This document shows positions 7,867 to 19,285 of a stretch of DNA of 40,489 nt, piece after piece. A program made the position numbers and the translations under genes. The first letter of the stretch is position 1. Each line of letters begins with the position of its first letter. The notes under the pieces were generated by a model, which was not told where the DNA came from, ran no database searches, and worked only from the letters and a program-made list of their open reading frames with translations. Source of the stretch: Phytobacter diazotrophicus (lineage in GTDB: Bacteria > Pseudomonadota > Gammaproteobacteria > Enterobacterales > Enterobacteriaceae). The stretch spans positions 1 to 40,489 of the forward strand of contig SMDE01000024.1 of the NCBI GenBank assembly GCA_004346725.1. Reading direction: 5' to 3'.

Positions 7867-8457
7867 TCATTGCTGCAAATTTATACCGATATTACTGTCC
7901 CCGGCCTCACGCAGGTCTGCGCGCAGGCCTTTGATCAGTTCAATATCGCGTTCTTCACAAGCAGCCAAAAGGCGGAAAATCTCCCACTGAATGTCCCATT
8001 CCTGCTCCACCGCTGGGTTTTCTTTGAGCTCTTCGTCGGTCATTTCGCGACCTGCGTGAGTCATTTCCAGCATCGCAACGGTGGTAATAGACGTCTTGCT
8101 AACCTCAATCGCGTACTCTGTCGATTCACCGCTCAGGAGAGCATGAATAAGATCGCTTAGCGCCACACAAGCATCAATCGCCGGGTAGACACCGTACATA
8201 TCGTAGTCGTCAGCCGAAGGAATTGCCTCTTCCAGCTTCTCAAGCTGGTTATCGAAATTCACCTTTGCATCTTTTACCGTCAGCGTTTCCCACACCAAAT
8301 CGAGAATGCGGCGATAAAGCTGCGGGTCGCCAAACTCCGTTTCCTGGCAGAACATGGCGTAATTGGGATACATGCGCTCGCAAAGAGAGGCCATAAAAGT
8401 GACGTGCTGCCACGTTGCCAGCTTCTCCAGACGCAGGTGAATCGGGTTTTGTAACAT
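7867..8457 (-). CDS. yjaG: YjaG family protein (DUF416)
   Basis: A 196-aa soluble, acidic, mostly helical protein of the DUF416 family, the same size and position as E. coli YjaG. No signal peptide, membrane segment or catalytic motif is visible. The start ATG lies 42 nt behind the nfi stop. It is probably transcribed from the nudC-hemE-nfi side and ends before the hupA promoter. Its role is not known; it is commonly linked with hupA in enterics, but that does not define a function. Confidence 0.9.
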   Translation of the reverse strand: MLQNPIHLRLEKLATWQHVTFMASLCERMYPNYAMFCQETEFGDPQLYRRILDLVWETLTVKDAKVNFDNQLEKLEEAIPSADDYDMYGVYPAIDACVALSDLIHALLSGESTEYAIEVSKTSITTVAMLEMTHAGREMTDEELKENPAVEQEWDIQWEIFRLLAACEERDIELIKGLRADLREAGDSNIGINLQQ

Positions 8458-8499
8458 GATAGGTTCTCTGATGCAGAAATTAGCGGCAGTGTACCTGAA

Positions 8500-9171
8500 T
8501 CAACGCTGAATTTCCTGCCAACGCGCGAATGCAGGGCGGCCCGATGCGACAGCGTCGGCCCAACGGGTCGGTTCAGGCAAGCGATAGCCTTTCATGCAAC
8601 GCTGCACCCAGGCCAGCGCGGTATCCGTGCTCACCCGATGCCCTGTCGCCACGAAAAGAGGGTTACAGCGCGCCTTACTGCGCCAGACCCATGCCAGTTG
8701 CTCGCCTTTGTCCATCAGCGGCGCCAGGGTGCCCGGTTCGTCAGAGAGTGGCTCAAACTTACCGCACAGCCGTTTTTTCGCCACGCCAATGGTTGGCACA
8801 TCCACCAGCAGACCAAAGTGGCTGGCAACCCCCAGACGACGGGGATGCGATATTCCATGGCCATCGACAAATAGCAGATCCGGTTTTTGTGAGAGTTGCT
8901 CCCACGCCGCAAGCAGCGCGGGATATTCACGAAAAGAAAGAAAGCCGGGGATATAAGGCATCGTGGTCGCAATACGCGCCACTTTATACTCAACCAGTTC
9001 CAGTTCAGGCCAGGTCAACAGCACCATCGCGGCACGCGTCACTTCGCCGCCTTGCTCAAACCCTACATCCGCACCGCCGATCAAAGCGGGAGGATCTTTT
9101 TCCAGACGATCCTCACGGGAAACAGAAGAGGCCAGTTCAATTTGTTGAGCGCGTAGCGACGCGAGATCCAT
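8500..9171 (-). CDS. nfi: endonuclease V (deoxyinosine 3' endonuclease)
   Basis: Endonuclease V nicks DNA one base 3' of deoxyinosine, starting repair of deaminated adenine. At 223 aa it has the E. coli length. The metal-binding residues of the family are in place: D35 in GADVG, the Glu in FREYPAL, and the Asp in FVDGHG, plus [10 protein letters not shown]. It begins 9 nt after the hemE stop, in the same minus-strand operon. Confidence 0.97.
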   Translation of the reverse strand: MDLASLRAQQIELASSVSREDRLEKDPPALIGGADVGFEQGGEVTRAAMVLLTWPELELVEYKVARIATTMPYIPGFLSFREYPALLAAWEQLSQKPDLLFVDGHGISHPRRLGVASHFGLLVDVPTIGVAKKRLCGKFEPLSDEPGTLAPLMDKGEQLAWVWRSKARCNPLFVATGHRVSTDTALAWVQRCMKGYRLPEPTRWADAVASGRPAFARWQEIQR

Positions 9172-9180
9172 AACGACTCC

Positions 9181-10245
9181 TTACTTGTGATACTGGGCTG
9201 AGAGTCTGTGCACCGCCTCCACAAATACGCCAGCATGTTCTGGCGGCACATCCTGATGGATGCCGTGACCGAGGTTGAACACATGCCCTTCACCCTGACC
9301 GAAACCAGCAAGTATAGACGCCACTTCGTCTTCGATGCGGGCAGGTGCGGCATAAAGCATCGAAGGATCCATGTTGCCCTGCAGTGCCACTTTGTAGCCG
9401 ACACGGCGGCGTGCATCGCTGATATCTGTCGTCCAGTCGAGACCCAGAGCGTCACAGCCCGTCTCCGCCATCGCTTCCAGCCACTGCCCACCACCTTTGG
9501 TAAACAGCGTCACCGGTACGCGTTTGCCCTCGTTTTCACGCAGCAGGCCGTCGACAATTTTATGCATGTAATAGAGCGAGAACTGCTTGTAATCGCGCCC
9601 GGTCAGCACACCGCCCCAGGTGTCGAAAATCATCACCGATTGGGCACCGGCTTTGATCTGCGCGTTGAGGTACAGGGTGACGCTGCTGGCCAGCTTATCA
9701 AGCAACAAATGCAGCGTTTGCGGTTCGGCGTACATCATCTTTTTAATGACGGTAAAGGCTTTACTGCTGCCGCCTTCCACCATATAGGTCGCCAGCGTCC
9801 ACGGGCTGCCAGAGAAGCCAATCAGCGGCACTTCACCTTTCAGTTCACGGCGAATGGTACGCACGGCGTTCATGACGTAACCCAGTTCCTGCTCCGGGTC
9901 CGGCACGGGCAGTTTTTCAACATCCGCACGACAGGTAATGGGAGAGGTAAAACGTGGGCCTTCGCCCGCCTCGAAATAGAGCCCTAATCCCATCGCGTCC
10001 GGGATGGTCAGGATGTCGGAAAAAAGAATGGCCGCATCCAGCTTGTAGCGACGCAAAGGCTGAAGGGTGACTTCGCACGCCAGTTCGGCATTTTTGCACA
10101 GCGACATAAAATCACCCGCCTGCGCGCGCGTCGCTTTGTACTCCGGGAGATAGCGACCAGCCTGACGCATCATCCATACTGGCGTCACATCCACGGGCTG
10201 GCGCAGAAGTGCGCGAAGGTAGCGATCGTTTTTTAATTCGGTCAT
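9181..10245 (-). CDS. hemE: uroporphyrinogen decarboxylase
   Basis: HemE removes four carboxyl groups from uroporphyrinogen III to give coproporphyrinogen III in cytoplasmic haem synthesis. The 354-aa product carries the N-terminal family signature [15 protein letters not shown], whose arginine is one of the substrate-binding residues, and the conserved [13 protein letters not shown] segment. Length equals the E. coli protein. It is 50 nt downstream of nudC and 9 nt upstream of nfi. Confidence 0.98.
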   Translation of the reverse strand: MTELKNDRYLRALLRQPVDVTPVWMMRQAGRYLPEYKATRAQAGDFMSLCKNAELACEVTLQPLRRYKLDAAILFSDILTIPDAMGLGLYFEAGEGPRFTSPITCRADVEKLPVPDPEQELGYVMNAVRTIRRELKGEVPLIGFSGSPWTLATYMVEGGSSKAFTVIKKMMYAEPQTLHLLLDKLASSVTLYLNAQIKAGAQSVMIFDTWGGVLTGRDYKQFSLYYMHKIVDGLLRENEGKRVPVTLFTKGGGQWLEAMAETGCDALGLDWTTDISDARRRVGYKVALQGNMDPSMLYAAPARIEDEVASILAGFGQGEGHVFNLGHGIHQDVPPEHAGVFVEAVHRLSAQYHK

Positions 10246-10295
10246 GTTTACAGTTCCTTATTGCGTCAGCCCGCCAGTGTAACACTACTCGTTCT

Positions 10296-11069
10296 TTACT
10301 CGTATTCTGCCCGGCACTGCGCCACCGTATCTTCAATCAAACGGCGGGCAACAGTACCAGGCGGAGGCAGCAGCGGCAGGTCGTCGTAGCGGTACCAGCC
10401 CGCATCGAGCAGCTCTTTAGGATCGATAACAATCTCCCCGCTGTCATATTCCGCCATAAAAGCCGTCATTAGTGATTGCGGGAAAGGCCAGGGCTGCGAG
10501 GTGATATAACGCAGGTTTTTCACTTTGATGCCGCTCTCTTCCATCACTTCACGTGCGACGGCCTGTTCCAGCGTTTCGCCCACTTCGACGAAACCGGCCA
10601 GAACGGTGTAAATACCATTGCGATGACGGGTGTGCTGAGCCAACAGGATTTTATCATCGCGGCGAATGGCAACGATAATGCAGGGCGCAATCTGCGGGTA
10701 ATAACGTTCGCGGCAGTGGTCACATAACATGGCCCACTCTGACTTGCTGGGGTGCATAGTATGTCCGCAATACCCACAAAACTTATGTGAGCGGTAAAAC
10801 TCAGCCAGTTGAACACCGCGCCCGGCCAGTTGAAACAATCCAGCATCCTGTTCAATCACCTGGCGGACAGTTCCCATCTCCTGCCGACGATTCTGGCGGA
10901 TCATCCACACAGGTTCGCCTTCCCATTCGCCTATCTGGAGTGCGCTTTGCCCCACAAGATCGAAATTTCCTGCATTACCGAGTGGTAATTCTCCCCCGGG
11001 CAACCATAATTTTTGTTCATGGCTTACGATCCACCAGCCATGATCTGATGACTCGATAATACGATGCAT
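10296..11069 (-). CDS. nudC: NAD-capped RNA hydrolase NudC
   Basis: NudC cleaves NADH/NAD+ and removes the NAD cap from RNA 5' ends, exposing the RNA to decay. The 257-aa protein has the four-cysteine zinc motif (CGYCGH and CDHC) in the middle and a full Nudix box, GX5EX7REVMEESG. The family SQPWPFPQS motif follows the box, as expected for NADH pyrophosphatases. It is divergent from rsd, with 89 nt between the two starts, and probably heads the nudC-hemE-nfi-yjaG unit. Confidence 0.97.
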   Translation of the reverse strand: MHRIIESSDHGWWIVSHEQKLWLPGGELPLGNAGNFDLVGQSALQIGEWEGEPVWMIRQNRRQEMGTVRQVIEQDAGLFQLAGRGVQLAEFYRSHKFCGYCGHTMHPSKSEWAMLCDHCRERYYPQIAPCIIVAIRRDDKILLAQHTRHRNGIYTVLAGFVEVGETLEQAVAREVMEESGIKVKNLRYITSQPWPFPQSLMTAFMAEYDSGEIVIDPKELLDAGWYRYDDLPLLPPPGTVARRLIEDTVAQCRAEYE

Positions 11070-11158
11070 TTGTTTGCACTACCTTAGCTTTACTGGCATG
11101 TTGTTAACATTATTATTACATTCGAGCGTTTTTTAATCTTAATATTGCGGAGTCAATT

Positions 11159-11662
11159 ATGCTAAACCAGTTAGCAACCCTGGCGGAACGAATTGGAGGA
11201 AGTAACGAACTGGTCGACAACTGGCTGTATAACCGAAAACAGCTACTGGTTCATTACTACAACCTGGTTGGCATAACACCTGGAAAAGGCTCGTACATGC
11301 AGCTGAATGAAAAAGCGCTGGACGAATTCTGTCATAACCTGGTTGAATACCTTTCCGCCGGTCATTTTAATATTTATGAACGGATTATCGGTGAAATGGA
11401 AGGGACCAGCCCACTTTTAGCCTCCACGCAGATTTACCCTCTCCTCGAAGCCAATACCCTGGAAATTATGGAGTACTACGACTCCAGCCTGGAAAATGCT
11501 ATCGATGATGACAATTACGCTGAATTTCAGCAGGCGCTGTCTGATATCGGCGAAGCGCTTGCAGCCCGCTTTTCGCTTGAAGACAAGTTGATCATACTGG
11601 CATACGACAACAATCTTAAAGACGGCGCCAACGACGAAAGTGGAATGGCGCGTCCTGCTTGA
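11159..11662 (+). CDS. rsd: anti-sigma-70 factor Rsd
   Basis: Rsd binds sigma-70 and favours alternative sigma factors on entry to stationary phase. In E. coli it also stimulates SpoT when bound by unphosphorylated HPr. The protein starts like E. coli Rsd (MLNQL) and keeps the conserved blocks YYNLVGI, LNEKALDEFC, YLSAGHF and FQQALSDIGEALAARF. It is 167 aa against 158 in E. coli, the extra residues lying in a diverged C-terminus. GCGGAG precedes the ATG. It is monocistronic, ended by a strong terminator that touches the thiC riboswitch. Confidence 0.93.
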   Translation: MLNQLATLAERIGGSNELVDNWLYNRKQLLVHYYNLVGITPGKGSYMQLNEKALDEFCHNLVEYLSAGHFNIYERIIGEMEGTSPLLASTQIYPLLEANTLEIMEYYDSSLENAIDDDNYAEFQQALSDIGEALAARFSLEDKLIILAYDNNLKDGANDESGMARPA

Positions 11663-11697
11663 GTTCTTTCTGATTAACGCGTAGTTTAAAAAACAGT

Positions 11698-11722
11698 CCC
11701 CGTCTTCGGACGGGGTTTTTCT
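11698..11722 (+). terminator. rho-independent terminator of rsd
   Basis: Stem CCCCGTC/GACGGGG with a stable TTCG loop (11705-11708) followed by TTTTTCTT. The T-run merges into the first bases of the TPP aptamer P1 stem at 11720. Confidence 0.9.
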
Positions 11723-11860
11723 TGTCGGAGTGCCTATATTTCCACAAAAGCATTCGCGATGCCCTAAGAGGCGGCGCGAAGGATGAAGTGGAAAAGGCTG
11801 AGACCGTTAATTCGGGATCCGCGGAACCTGATCAGGTTAGAACCTGCGAAGGGAACAAGA
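11720..11860 (+). ncRNA. TPP riboswitch (THI box) of thiC
   Basis: The aptamer is closed by TCTTGT (11720-11725) with ACAAGA (11855-11860). It contains the conserved CTGAGA (11798-11803) and GCGAAGGGA (11846-11854) cores of the TPP family, and the AACCTGATCAGGTT stem. Compared with E. coli thiC as I recall it, about 60 nt is inserted in arm P3 (11736-11795), folding as TTTCCAC/GTGGAAA, then TTCGCG/CGCGAA, then GCC/GGC. A hairpin at 11878-11894 lies in the expression platform. Bound TPP is expected to reduce thiC-H expression. Confidence 0.95.
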
Positions 11861-11951
11861 GTAATCCATTCACATCAATCACCCTTGCGGTGATCTGTTG
11901 TTATTACTCCATCCGTCGTCTGACAAGCCATGTCCTTAACATTTGGAATGA

Positions 11952-13849
<1,898 letters not shown>

Positions 13850-13850
<1 letters not shown>

Positions 13851-14485
13851 TGTATCAACCCGATTTCCCGAGAGTGCCCCTTCGCTTAGGCCTTTACCCG
13901 GTGGTGGACAGCGTGGCGTGGATTGAACACCTGCTCGACGCCGGCGTGCGCACCATTCAGCTACGCATCAAAGATAAGCGTGATGAAGAGGTTGAAGCCG
14001 ACATTGTAGCGGCCATTGCACTGGGGCGTCGTTACGATGCCCGCCTGTTTATCAACGACTACTGGCGGCTGGCGATAAAACATAACGCTTACGGTGTACA
14101 TCTGGGTCAGGAAGACCTGGAAACCACCGATTTGAAGGCGATCCAGGCTGCGGAATTACGCCTCGGCGTATCGACTCACGACGATATGGAAATTGACGTG
14201 GCGCTCGCCGCACGCCCGTCCTATATCGCCCTGGGGCATGTCTTCCCGACGCAGACGAAACAGATGCCCTCCGCGCCGCAGGGGCTGGAGCAACTGGCGC
14301 GGCATATCGAAAGGCTTGCCGATTATCCGACCGTCGCTATCGGCGGGATAAGCCTTGCCCGTGCGCCCGAAGTGCTGGGAACTGGCGTTGGCAGCATTGC
14401 GGTCGTCAGCGCGATTACCCAGGCGGCTGACTGGCGTGAGGCAACGGCGCAATTACTGGCTCTGGCGGGGGTTGGCGATGAATGA
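13850..14485 (+). CDS. thiE: thiamine phosphate synthase
   Basis: ThiE couples HMP pyrophosphate with thiazole phosphate to form thiamine monophosphate. The 211-aa TIM-barrel protein shows the family motifs [21 protein letters not shown], and the phosphate-binding GGIS. The start overlaps the thiC stop (TGATG), and AGGAGG in the end of thiC serves as ribosome site. It overlaps thiF by 8 nt. Confidence 0.97.
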
Positions 14486-15236
14486 TCGTGACTTTATGCG
14501 CTATAGCCGGCAGATGTTGCTGGAAGATATTGCCATCGACGGGCAACAAAAGCTGCTCGCCAGCCGGGTGCTGATTATCGGGTTGGGCGGGTTAGGCTCC
14601 CCCGCCGCGCTCTACCTGGCGGGCGCTGGCGTGGGTACGCTGGTGTTGGCCGACGACGACGATGTGCATCTGAGTAACCTGCAGCGGCAAATCGTGTTTA
14701 CCACTGACGACATCGCCCGGTCGAAATCGCAGGTCACCAAACAGCGCCTGGGGCGGCTGAACCCGGAAATTTCGCTGATCGCCCTTGAGAAGCGCCTTTC
14801 CGGCGAGGCGTTGCGCCACGCGGTGGACAATGCCGATCTGGTACTCGATTGCACCGATAATATGGCGACTCGTCAGGCGATTAATGCCGCCTGCGTCAGC
14901 ACCGGTACACCGTTGATTACCGCCAGCGCCGTGGGTTTCGGGGGGCAGTTGATGGTGCTCACACCGCCGTGGACCCATGGTTGCTATCGCTGTTTGTGGC
15001 CAGATGAACAGGAGCCCGAACGCAACTGCCGTACCGCCGGTGTGATTGGCCCGGTGGTTGGCGTGATGGGCACCCTTCAGGCACTCGAAGCGATCAAGCT
15101 TCTGAGCGGTATGAATACCAACACCAGCGAGTTACGTCTGTTTGATGCCCGCGCCAACAACTGGCGCAGTCTGGCGTTACGCCGGGCCAGCGGCTGCCCG
15201 GTTTGCGGAGGGCTGCATGCACATTCAGTTCAATGA
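14478..15236 (+). CDS. thiF: ThiS adenylyltransferase ThiF
   Basis: ThiF activates the C-terminal glycine of the sulfur carrier ThiS by adenylation, as E1 enzymes do for ubiquitin. From ATG 14478 the protein is 252 aa. It has the nucleotide motif [17 protein letters not shown] and two CXXC pairs (CYRC; CPVC near the C-terminus) that bind zinc. The reading frame is open further upstream, but the family start [12 protein letters not shown] is at 14478. It overlaps thiE by 8 nt and thiS by 20 nt, so translation is coupled. Confidence 0.97.
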   Translation: MNDRDFMRYSRQMLLEDIAIDGQQKLLASRVLIIGLGGLGSPAALYLAGAGVGTLVLADDDDVHLSNLQRQIVFTTDDIARSKSQVTKQRLGRLNPEISLIALEKRLSGEALRHAVDNADLVLDCTDNMATRQAINAACVSTGTPLITASAVGFGGQLMVLTPPWTHGCYRCLWPDEQEPERNCRTAGVIGPVVGVMGTLQALEAIKLLSGMNTNTSELRLFDARANNWRSLALRRASGCPVCGGLHAHSVQ

Positions 15237-15417
15237 CACGCCCATGCAGCTCGACGGCACGCTGACCGTCTCGGCACTGTTGCAGCAACTCGATCAGCTA
15301 AAACCCGGCGCCGCGCTGGCGCTTAATCAGCAAATTCTTCCGCGCGAGCGGTGGGAAGCGCATATCGTGCAGGACGGCGACCAGATCCTGCTTTTTCAGG
15401 TTATCGCAGGGGGCTGA
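15217..15417 (+). CDS. thiS: sulfur carrier protein ThiS
   Basis: ThiS is the small ubiquitin-like carrier whose C-terminal thiocarboxylate gives sulfur to the thiazole ring. The start is ATG 15217 (MHIQFND), giving 66 aa that end in the required Gly-Gly (VIAGG). The frame is open upstream but that part lies in thiF. GGAGGG precedes the ATG. It overlaps thiF by 20 nt and is followed by thiG after one base. Confidence 0.96.
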   Translation: MHIQFNDTPMQLDGTLTVSALLQQLDQLKPGAALALNQQILPRERWEAHIVQDGDQILLFQVIAGG

Positions 15418-15418
15418 G

Positions 15419-16189
15419 ATGTTACGCATTGCAGATAAACAATTTGATTCACACCTGTTTACCGGTACCGGGAAATTTGCCAACGCAGCGCTGATGGTCG
15501 ATGCCATCCGCGCGTCCGGCAGCCAGCTTGTCACACTGGCGATGAAGCGTGTCGATTTGCGTCAACATAACGATGCCATCCTCGCGCCACTGCTGGCAGC
15601 AGGCGTCACGCTACTGCCTAACACATCAGGGGCGAAAACGGCGCAAGAAGCTATTTTTGCCGCCCAACTGGCGCGTGAAGCGCTGGGTACCCACTGGCTG
15701 AAACTGGAGATCCACCCCGATGCACGCTGGCTTTTACCGGATCCTATCGAGACGCTAAAGGCGGCGGAAGCACTGGTGAAACAGGGGTTTGTCGTGCTGC
15801 CTTACTGTGGCGCAGACCCGGTGTTATGCAAGCGTCTTGAAGAGGTCGGTTGTGCCGCCGTCATGCCGCTGGGTGCTCCCATTGGCTCCAACCAGGGACT
15901 GGAAACGCGGGCGATGCTGGAGATCATCATCGAGCAGGCAACCGTGCCGGTGGTGGTTGATGCCGGTATCGGCGTACCCAGCCATGCGACACAGGCACTG
16001 GAAATGGGTGCTGATGCCGTACTGGTGAATACGGCGATTGCCGTGGCCGACGATCCGGTAACAATGGCGCATGCGTTCCGTCTGGCAGTTGAGGCCGGCA
16101 TGCTGGCACGCCAGGCGGTCCCCGGCGCGCGCCACTCCCATGCCGTGGCCACCAGCCCGCTGACCGGTTTTCTGGAGGCCAGCGCATGA
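15419..16189 (+). CDS. thiG: thiazole synthase ThiG
   Basis: ThiG builds the thiazole phosphate ring from DXP, the ThiH product dehydroglycine, and ThiS thiocarboxylate. It is a 256-aa TIM barrel with family motifs FTGTGKF, the [11 protein letters not shown] segment, GAPIGSNQG and [12 protein letters not shown] (phosphate binding). The start is one base after the thiS stop with AGGGGG upstream. It overlaps thiH by 4 nt (ATGA), consistent with the known ThiG-ThiH complex. Confidence 0.97.
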   Translation: MLRIADKQFDSHLFTGTGKFANAALMVDAIRASGSQLVTLAMKRVDLRQHNDAILAPLLAAGVTLLPNTSGAKTAQEAIFAAQLAREALGTHWLKLEIHPDARWLLPDPIETLKAAEALVKQGFVVLPYCGADPVLCKRLEEVGCAAVMPLGAPIGSNQGLETRAMLEIIIEQATVPVVVDAGIGVPSHATQALEMGADAVLVNTAIAVADDPVTMAHAFRLAVEAGMLARQAVPGARHSHAVATSPLTGFLEASA

Positions 16190-17340
16190 AGACATTTACC
16201 GATTACTGGCGCACGCTGAACTGGGATGATCTTCGGCTACGCATTAACAGTAAGACGGCAGCCGATGTGGAGCGAGCCCTGAATGCCACGCGCCTGACCC
16301 GCGATGACCTCATGGCCCTGCTCTCTCCTGCTGCCAGCGCATATCTGGAACCTCTGGCACAAAAAGCGCAGCGCCTCACGCGCCAGCGCTTTGGCAACAC
16401 GGTGAGCTTTTACGTCCCGTTGTACCTTTCTAATTTATGCGCCAACGACTGTACCTACTGCGGTTTTTCGATGAGTAACCATATCAAGCGCAAGACGCTC
16501 GATGAATCAGAGATCGCACGCGAATGTGCAGCCATCCGCGAAATGGGCTTTGAACATTTGCTGCTGGTCACCGGCGAGCATCAGGGAAAAGTGGGAATGG
16601 ACTATTTCCGCCGTCACCTGCCAACCATTCGTCGCCAGTTCGCCTCTTTGCAAATGGAAGTACAACCACTCTCCATGGAGGAATACGCTGAACTGAAAAC
16701 GCTGGGGCTGGATGGCGTCATGGTGTATCAGGAAACCTGGCATGAAGCACAGTATGCCCGGCATCATCTGCGCGGCAAGAAACAGGATTTTTTCTGGCGA
16801 CTGGAGACGCCGGACAGGCTCGGCCAGGCGGGTATCGATAAAATCGGTCTTGGCGCGCTGATTGGCCTTTCCGATAGCTGGCGGGTGGACTGCTACATGA
16901 TGGCCGAGCATTTGTTGTGGTTACAGCAGCACTACTGGCAAAGCCGTTTTTCTGTTTCCTTCCCCCGTTTACGCCCCTGCGCTGGCGGGATCGAGCCGGC
17001 TTCTCTTATGGACGAACGTCAACTGGTGCAGACCATTTGCGCTTTCCGCCTCTTTTCGCCGGAAATCGAACTGTCACTCTCAACACGTGAATCACCCTGG
17101 TTTCGTGATCATGTGGTACCGCTGGCCATTAATAACGTCAGCGCGTTTTCCAAAACGCAGCCCGGCGGTTATGCCGATAATCATCCGGAACTGGAACAGT
17201 TTTCACCGCATGATGAACGGCGGCCAGAAGAGGTGGCCAGCACGCTGGCAGCGCGTGGTTTACAGCCCGTATGGAAAGACTGGGACAGTTGGCTGGGAAG
17301 AACGCCGCAAGAAAATGGCAACGTTGCCGTTACGCGCTGA
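16186..17340 (+). CDS. thiH: 2-iminoacetate synthase ThiH (radical SAM)
   Basis: ThiH cleaves tyrosine by radical SAM chemistry to give dehydroglycine (2-iminoacetate) and p-cresol; the former goes into the thiazole. The cluster motif CX3CX2C is present as CANDCTYC. The 384-aa protein is a few residues longer than E. coli ThiH, the difference being at the C-terminus. It is the last gene of the thi operon. A hairpin 30 nt past the stop may end the transcript. Confidence 0.97.
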   Translation: MKTFTDYWRTLNWDDLRLRINSKTAADVERALNATRLTRDDLMALLSPAASAYLEPLAQKAQRLTRQRFGNTVSFYVPLYLSNLCANDCTYCGFSMSNHIKRKTLDESEIARECAAIREMGFEHLLLVTGEHQGKVGMDYFRRHLPTIRRQFASLQMEVQPLSMEEYAELKTLGLDGVMVYQETWHEAQYARHHLRGKKQDFFWRLETPDRLGQAGIDKIGLGALIGLSDSWRVDCYMMAEHLLWLQQHYWQSRFSVSFPRLRPCAGGIEPASLMDERQLVQTICAFRLFSPEIELSLSTRESPWFRDHVVPLAINNVSAFSKTQPGGYADNHPELEQFSPHDERRPEEVASTLAARGLQPVWKDWDSWLGRTPQENGNVAVTR

Positions 17341-17371
17341 TATCTTTCGGGACACTGCGCATCACACTCAT

Positions 17372-17395
17372 CGGGGCGTTGTCGATTACGCCCCG
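17372..17395 (+). terminator. probable terminator after thiH
   Basis: An 8-bp stem CGGGGCGT/ACGCCCCG with an 8-nt loop starts about 30 nt after the thiH stop. It is followed by CCTCTCTTTGG, a weak T-tract, so termination may be partial. The remaining bases to 17603 hold a possible -10 (TATACT, 17560-17565) for the next gene. Confidence 0.55.
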
Positions 17396-17603
17396 CCTCT
17401 CTTTGGTTAACCTTGTTTTCCCGTCGCTTGATATAAATCAGTCAACCCCGCGTTTCCCGGCGCAAACTTCACTTCATTTATACCTCATGATGTAACATTA
17501 ACCGATTGAATAGATTAACAGCACTGAACGTCTTTTTTATTTACCGCGCCACGCTTGCCTATACTTTCCAGGTCACTGTCTAACGCTCTCGAAGATAACG
17601 AAC

Positions 17604-19166
17604 ATGTATAGCCGAAAACTTTCGTTCACTACACCCATTCTGGTGAGTTTTACCGGCATCTTTCTTTGCCTGGCCGTCATTGCCACGCTGGTCATTTTAA
17701 GCCAAAGGAAAGACATTACTGATAACTATCACAAGGTTAATCAGACGTTTACGCATAACATCGCGGTCAACTATGCCGAAGCCGTTTTTCAGGAGAATGA
17801 CTATATTCTCAACCAGGCCGCAGCCTACTTTTCCCGTTATAACCGCCTCGATAGCGCGGTAAATTTCACCTCGCCTGAGGGATTACAATCCCTGATGCAG
17901 TTACTGCGGCTAATGCCCTCTGTCTCCTCTATTTCACTGGCCGATCCTCAGGGCCGTTACCTGCGTGCCCCGGTGGTGTTTGATAGCGAGGAGGGTCAGC
18001 GTTATGACGCCAAAACCCGCCCCTGGTTCGTTCGTCAGGCCGAGGCGACGTCGTACAGCAAATACACGGATATTTACGAAGATTACTTTACCCATCATCC
18101 GACAGTGACGGTATATAAGCCCGTCGTCTCCCCGGAGGGCAATCTCAAAGGCACGCTGGCTTTTCACCTGGATCTGGCCTCTATCAGCCATGGATTACGA
18201 ACCATGCAATCCCCCATGCAAGGGGAGTTTTTTGTGGTGGACCGTAGCGGTCATGTCATGCTGCACCCGGATACGGGCGTCCTTTTCGAGGCGTTTTCCC
18301 AGCAGTCGCGAATGAAAGAGATGAACAGCGGCGAGGGCATGTTTCATGACGAACGACGTAACACCTGGCTTTATTACAGCTCGCTGACCAATCCGGACTG
18401 GTTTGCCATCTATATCGTACCGGGCGATACGCTGGAAAATCTCCTGCGCGATGAAACACTGGTGGTCGGTTGGGGGTTTGGCGTTGCGGCCATGACGATT
18501 ATCCTGTTCGGTCTGTATCTGCGCTACGCTTCCCGCACAGTCCTGCTCAATATTATTAATGCGATTAAAACCGGGGATGTACAGCAGACACCGAAACTGG
18601 AGGCGATGCTGAGCAAAGCGATAGTCAGTAGCAAAGAACGGGAGCAGGTCTGGGTCAGGCAGGCCACGATGGATGCCCTGACAAACTGCAAGAATCGCCG
18701 GGCATTCGATAGCGACATCGCCGCCCTGATGAACGATCATCAACCCTTCGCGCTGGCGATGGTCGATATTGATAACTTCAAATCGATAAACGATACGTGG
18801 GGACACCTGAGCGGCGACATTGTGCTGCGTAATGTTGCCCGGGAAGGGTTGCAAGTGCTGCAGTCACAACATATCTCGCTCTACCGTTACGGCGGCGAAG
18901 AGTTTGCGGTTATTTTCCCCGAAGAGCACATCGCCAACGCGCATCAGATACTGGAGCAGTGGCGTATTAACGTGGCAAGCCGTGAGTGGCGTGAAGAGGG
19001 AATGACCGTGACATTCAGCGCCGGACTGGGTGAGTGGCAAATGGAGCCGCTGGAGCAACTGGTGAATAGCGTTGATGAGGCGCTCTACCAGGCGAAACAG
19101 CAAGGCAAAAACCAAATCGTATTGCGTAATAAGTCGCTTCCCGCCGATTCGTCAACCTCCTTGTAA
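17604..19166 (+). CDS. membrane Cache-domain diguanylate cyclase
   Basis: A 520-aa inner-membrane protein that should make c-di-GMP from two GTP. Helix 1 spans about 11-32, a periplasmic double-Cache sensor domain about 35-280, and helix 2 about 286-307. The GGDEF domain runs about 355-510 with active-site GGEEF (430-434), metal aspartate D388 in VDIDNFK, and NDTWGH. The usual inhibitory RXXD site five residues before GGEEF is absent (SQHI in its place), so product inhibition at an I-site is unlikely. The Cache domain has Y134-X4-R-X-W-F, Y154-X-D156 and D190, resembling the amino-acid-binding dCache motif; this ligand idea is inference. It is followed, 119 nt later, by PTS genes. I do not recognise a named E. 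coli orthologue. Confidence 0.9.
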   Translation: MYSRKLSFTTPILVSFTGIFLCLAVIATLVILSQRKDITDNYHKVNQTFTHNIAVNYAEAVFQENDYILNQAAAYFSRYNRLDSAVNFTSPEGLQSLMQLLRLMPSVSSISLADPQGRYLRAPVVFDSEEGQRYDAKTRPWFVRQAEATSYSKYTDIYEDYFTHHPTVTVYKPVVSPEGNLKGTLAFHLDLASISHGLRTMQSPMQGEFFVVDRSGHVMLHPDTGVLFEAFSQQSRMKEMNSGEGMFHDERRNTWLYYSSLTNPDWFAIYIVPGDTLENLLRDETLVVGWGFGVAAMTIILFGLYLRYASRTVLLNIINAIKTGDVQQTPKLEAMLSKAIVSSKEREQVWVRQATMDALTNCKNRRAFDSDIAALMNDHQPFALAMVDIDNFKSINDTWGHLSGDIVLRNVAREGLQVLQSQHISLYRYGGEEFAVIFPEEHIANAHQILEQWRINVASREWREEGMTVTFSAGLGEWQMEPLEQLVNSVDEALYQAKQQGKNQIVLRNKSLPADSSTSL

Positions 19167-19193
19167 CCGGTTTCAGACAGCGCAGTGAATGTT

Positions 19194-19266
19194 TGTGATG
19201 CTATACACACATTCATGGAAAGGCGGTTGTTGAAGGGGCCAGCACGGGATAATTATCAGTTATCCC
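19194..19266 (+). promoter_or_regulatory. control region of the PTS IIB-IIA genes: CRP site, promoter, operator-like repeat
   Basis: TGTGA-N6-ACACA (19194-19209) matches the CRP consensus at 9 of 10 key bases. A -10-like GATAAT lies at 19248-19253, putting the CRP site about 58 bases upstream of a likely start, a normal activating position. An inverted repeat GGGATAA-N7-TTATCCC (19246-19266) overlaps the -10 and start point and could be a repressor operator. The -35 is poor, as is common at CRP-dependent promoters. Confidence 0.55.
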
Positions 19267-19285
19267 ATCCACATCGAGGCTGACT

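Noticed and set aside
7273..8160. Plus-strand open frame of 295 codons across yjaH, hupA and yjaG
   Set aside because: It crosses three real genes and a promoter region on the other strand; its sequence is not protein-like.
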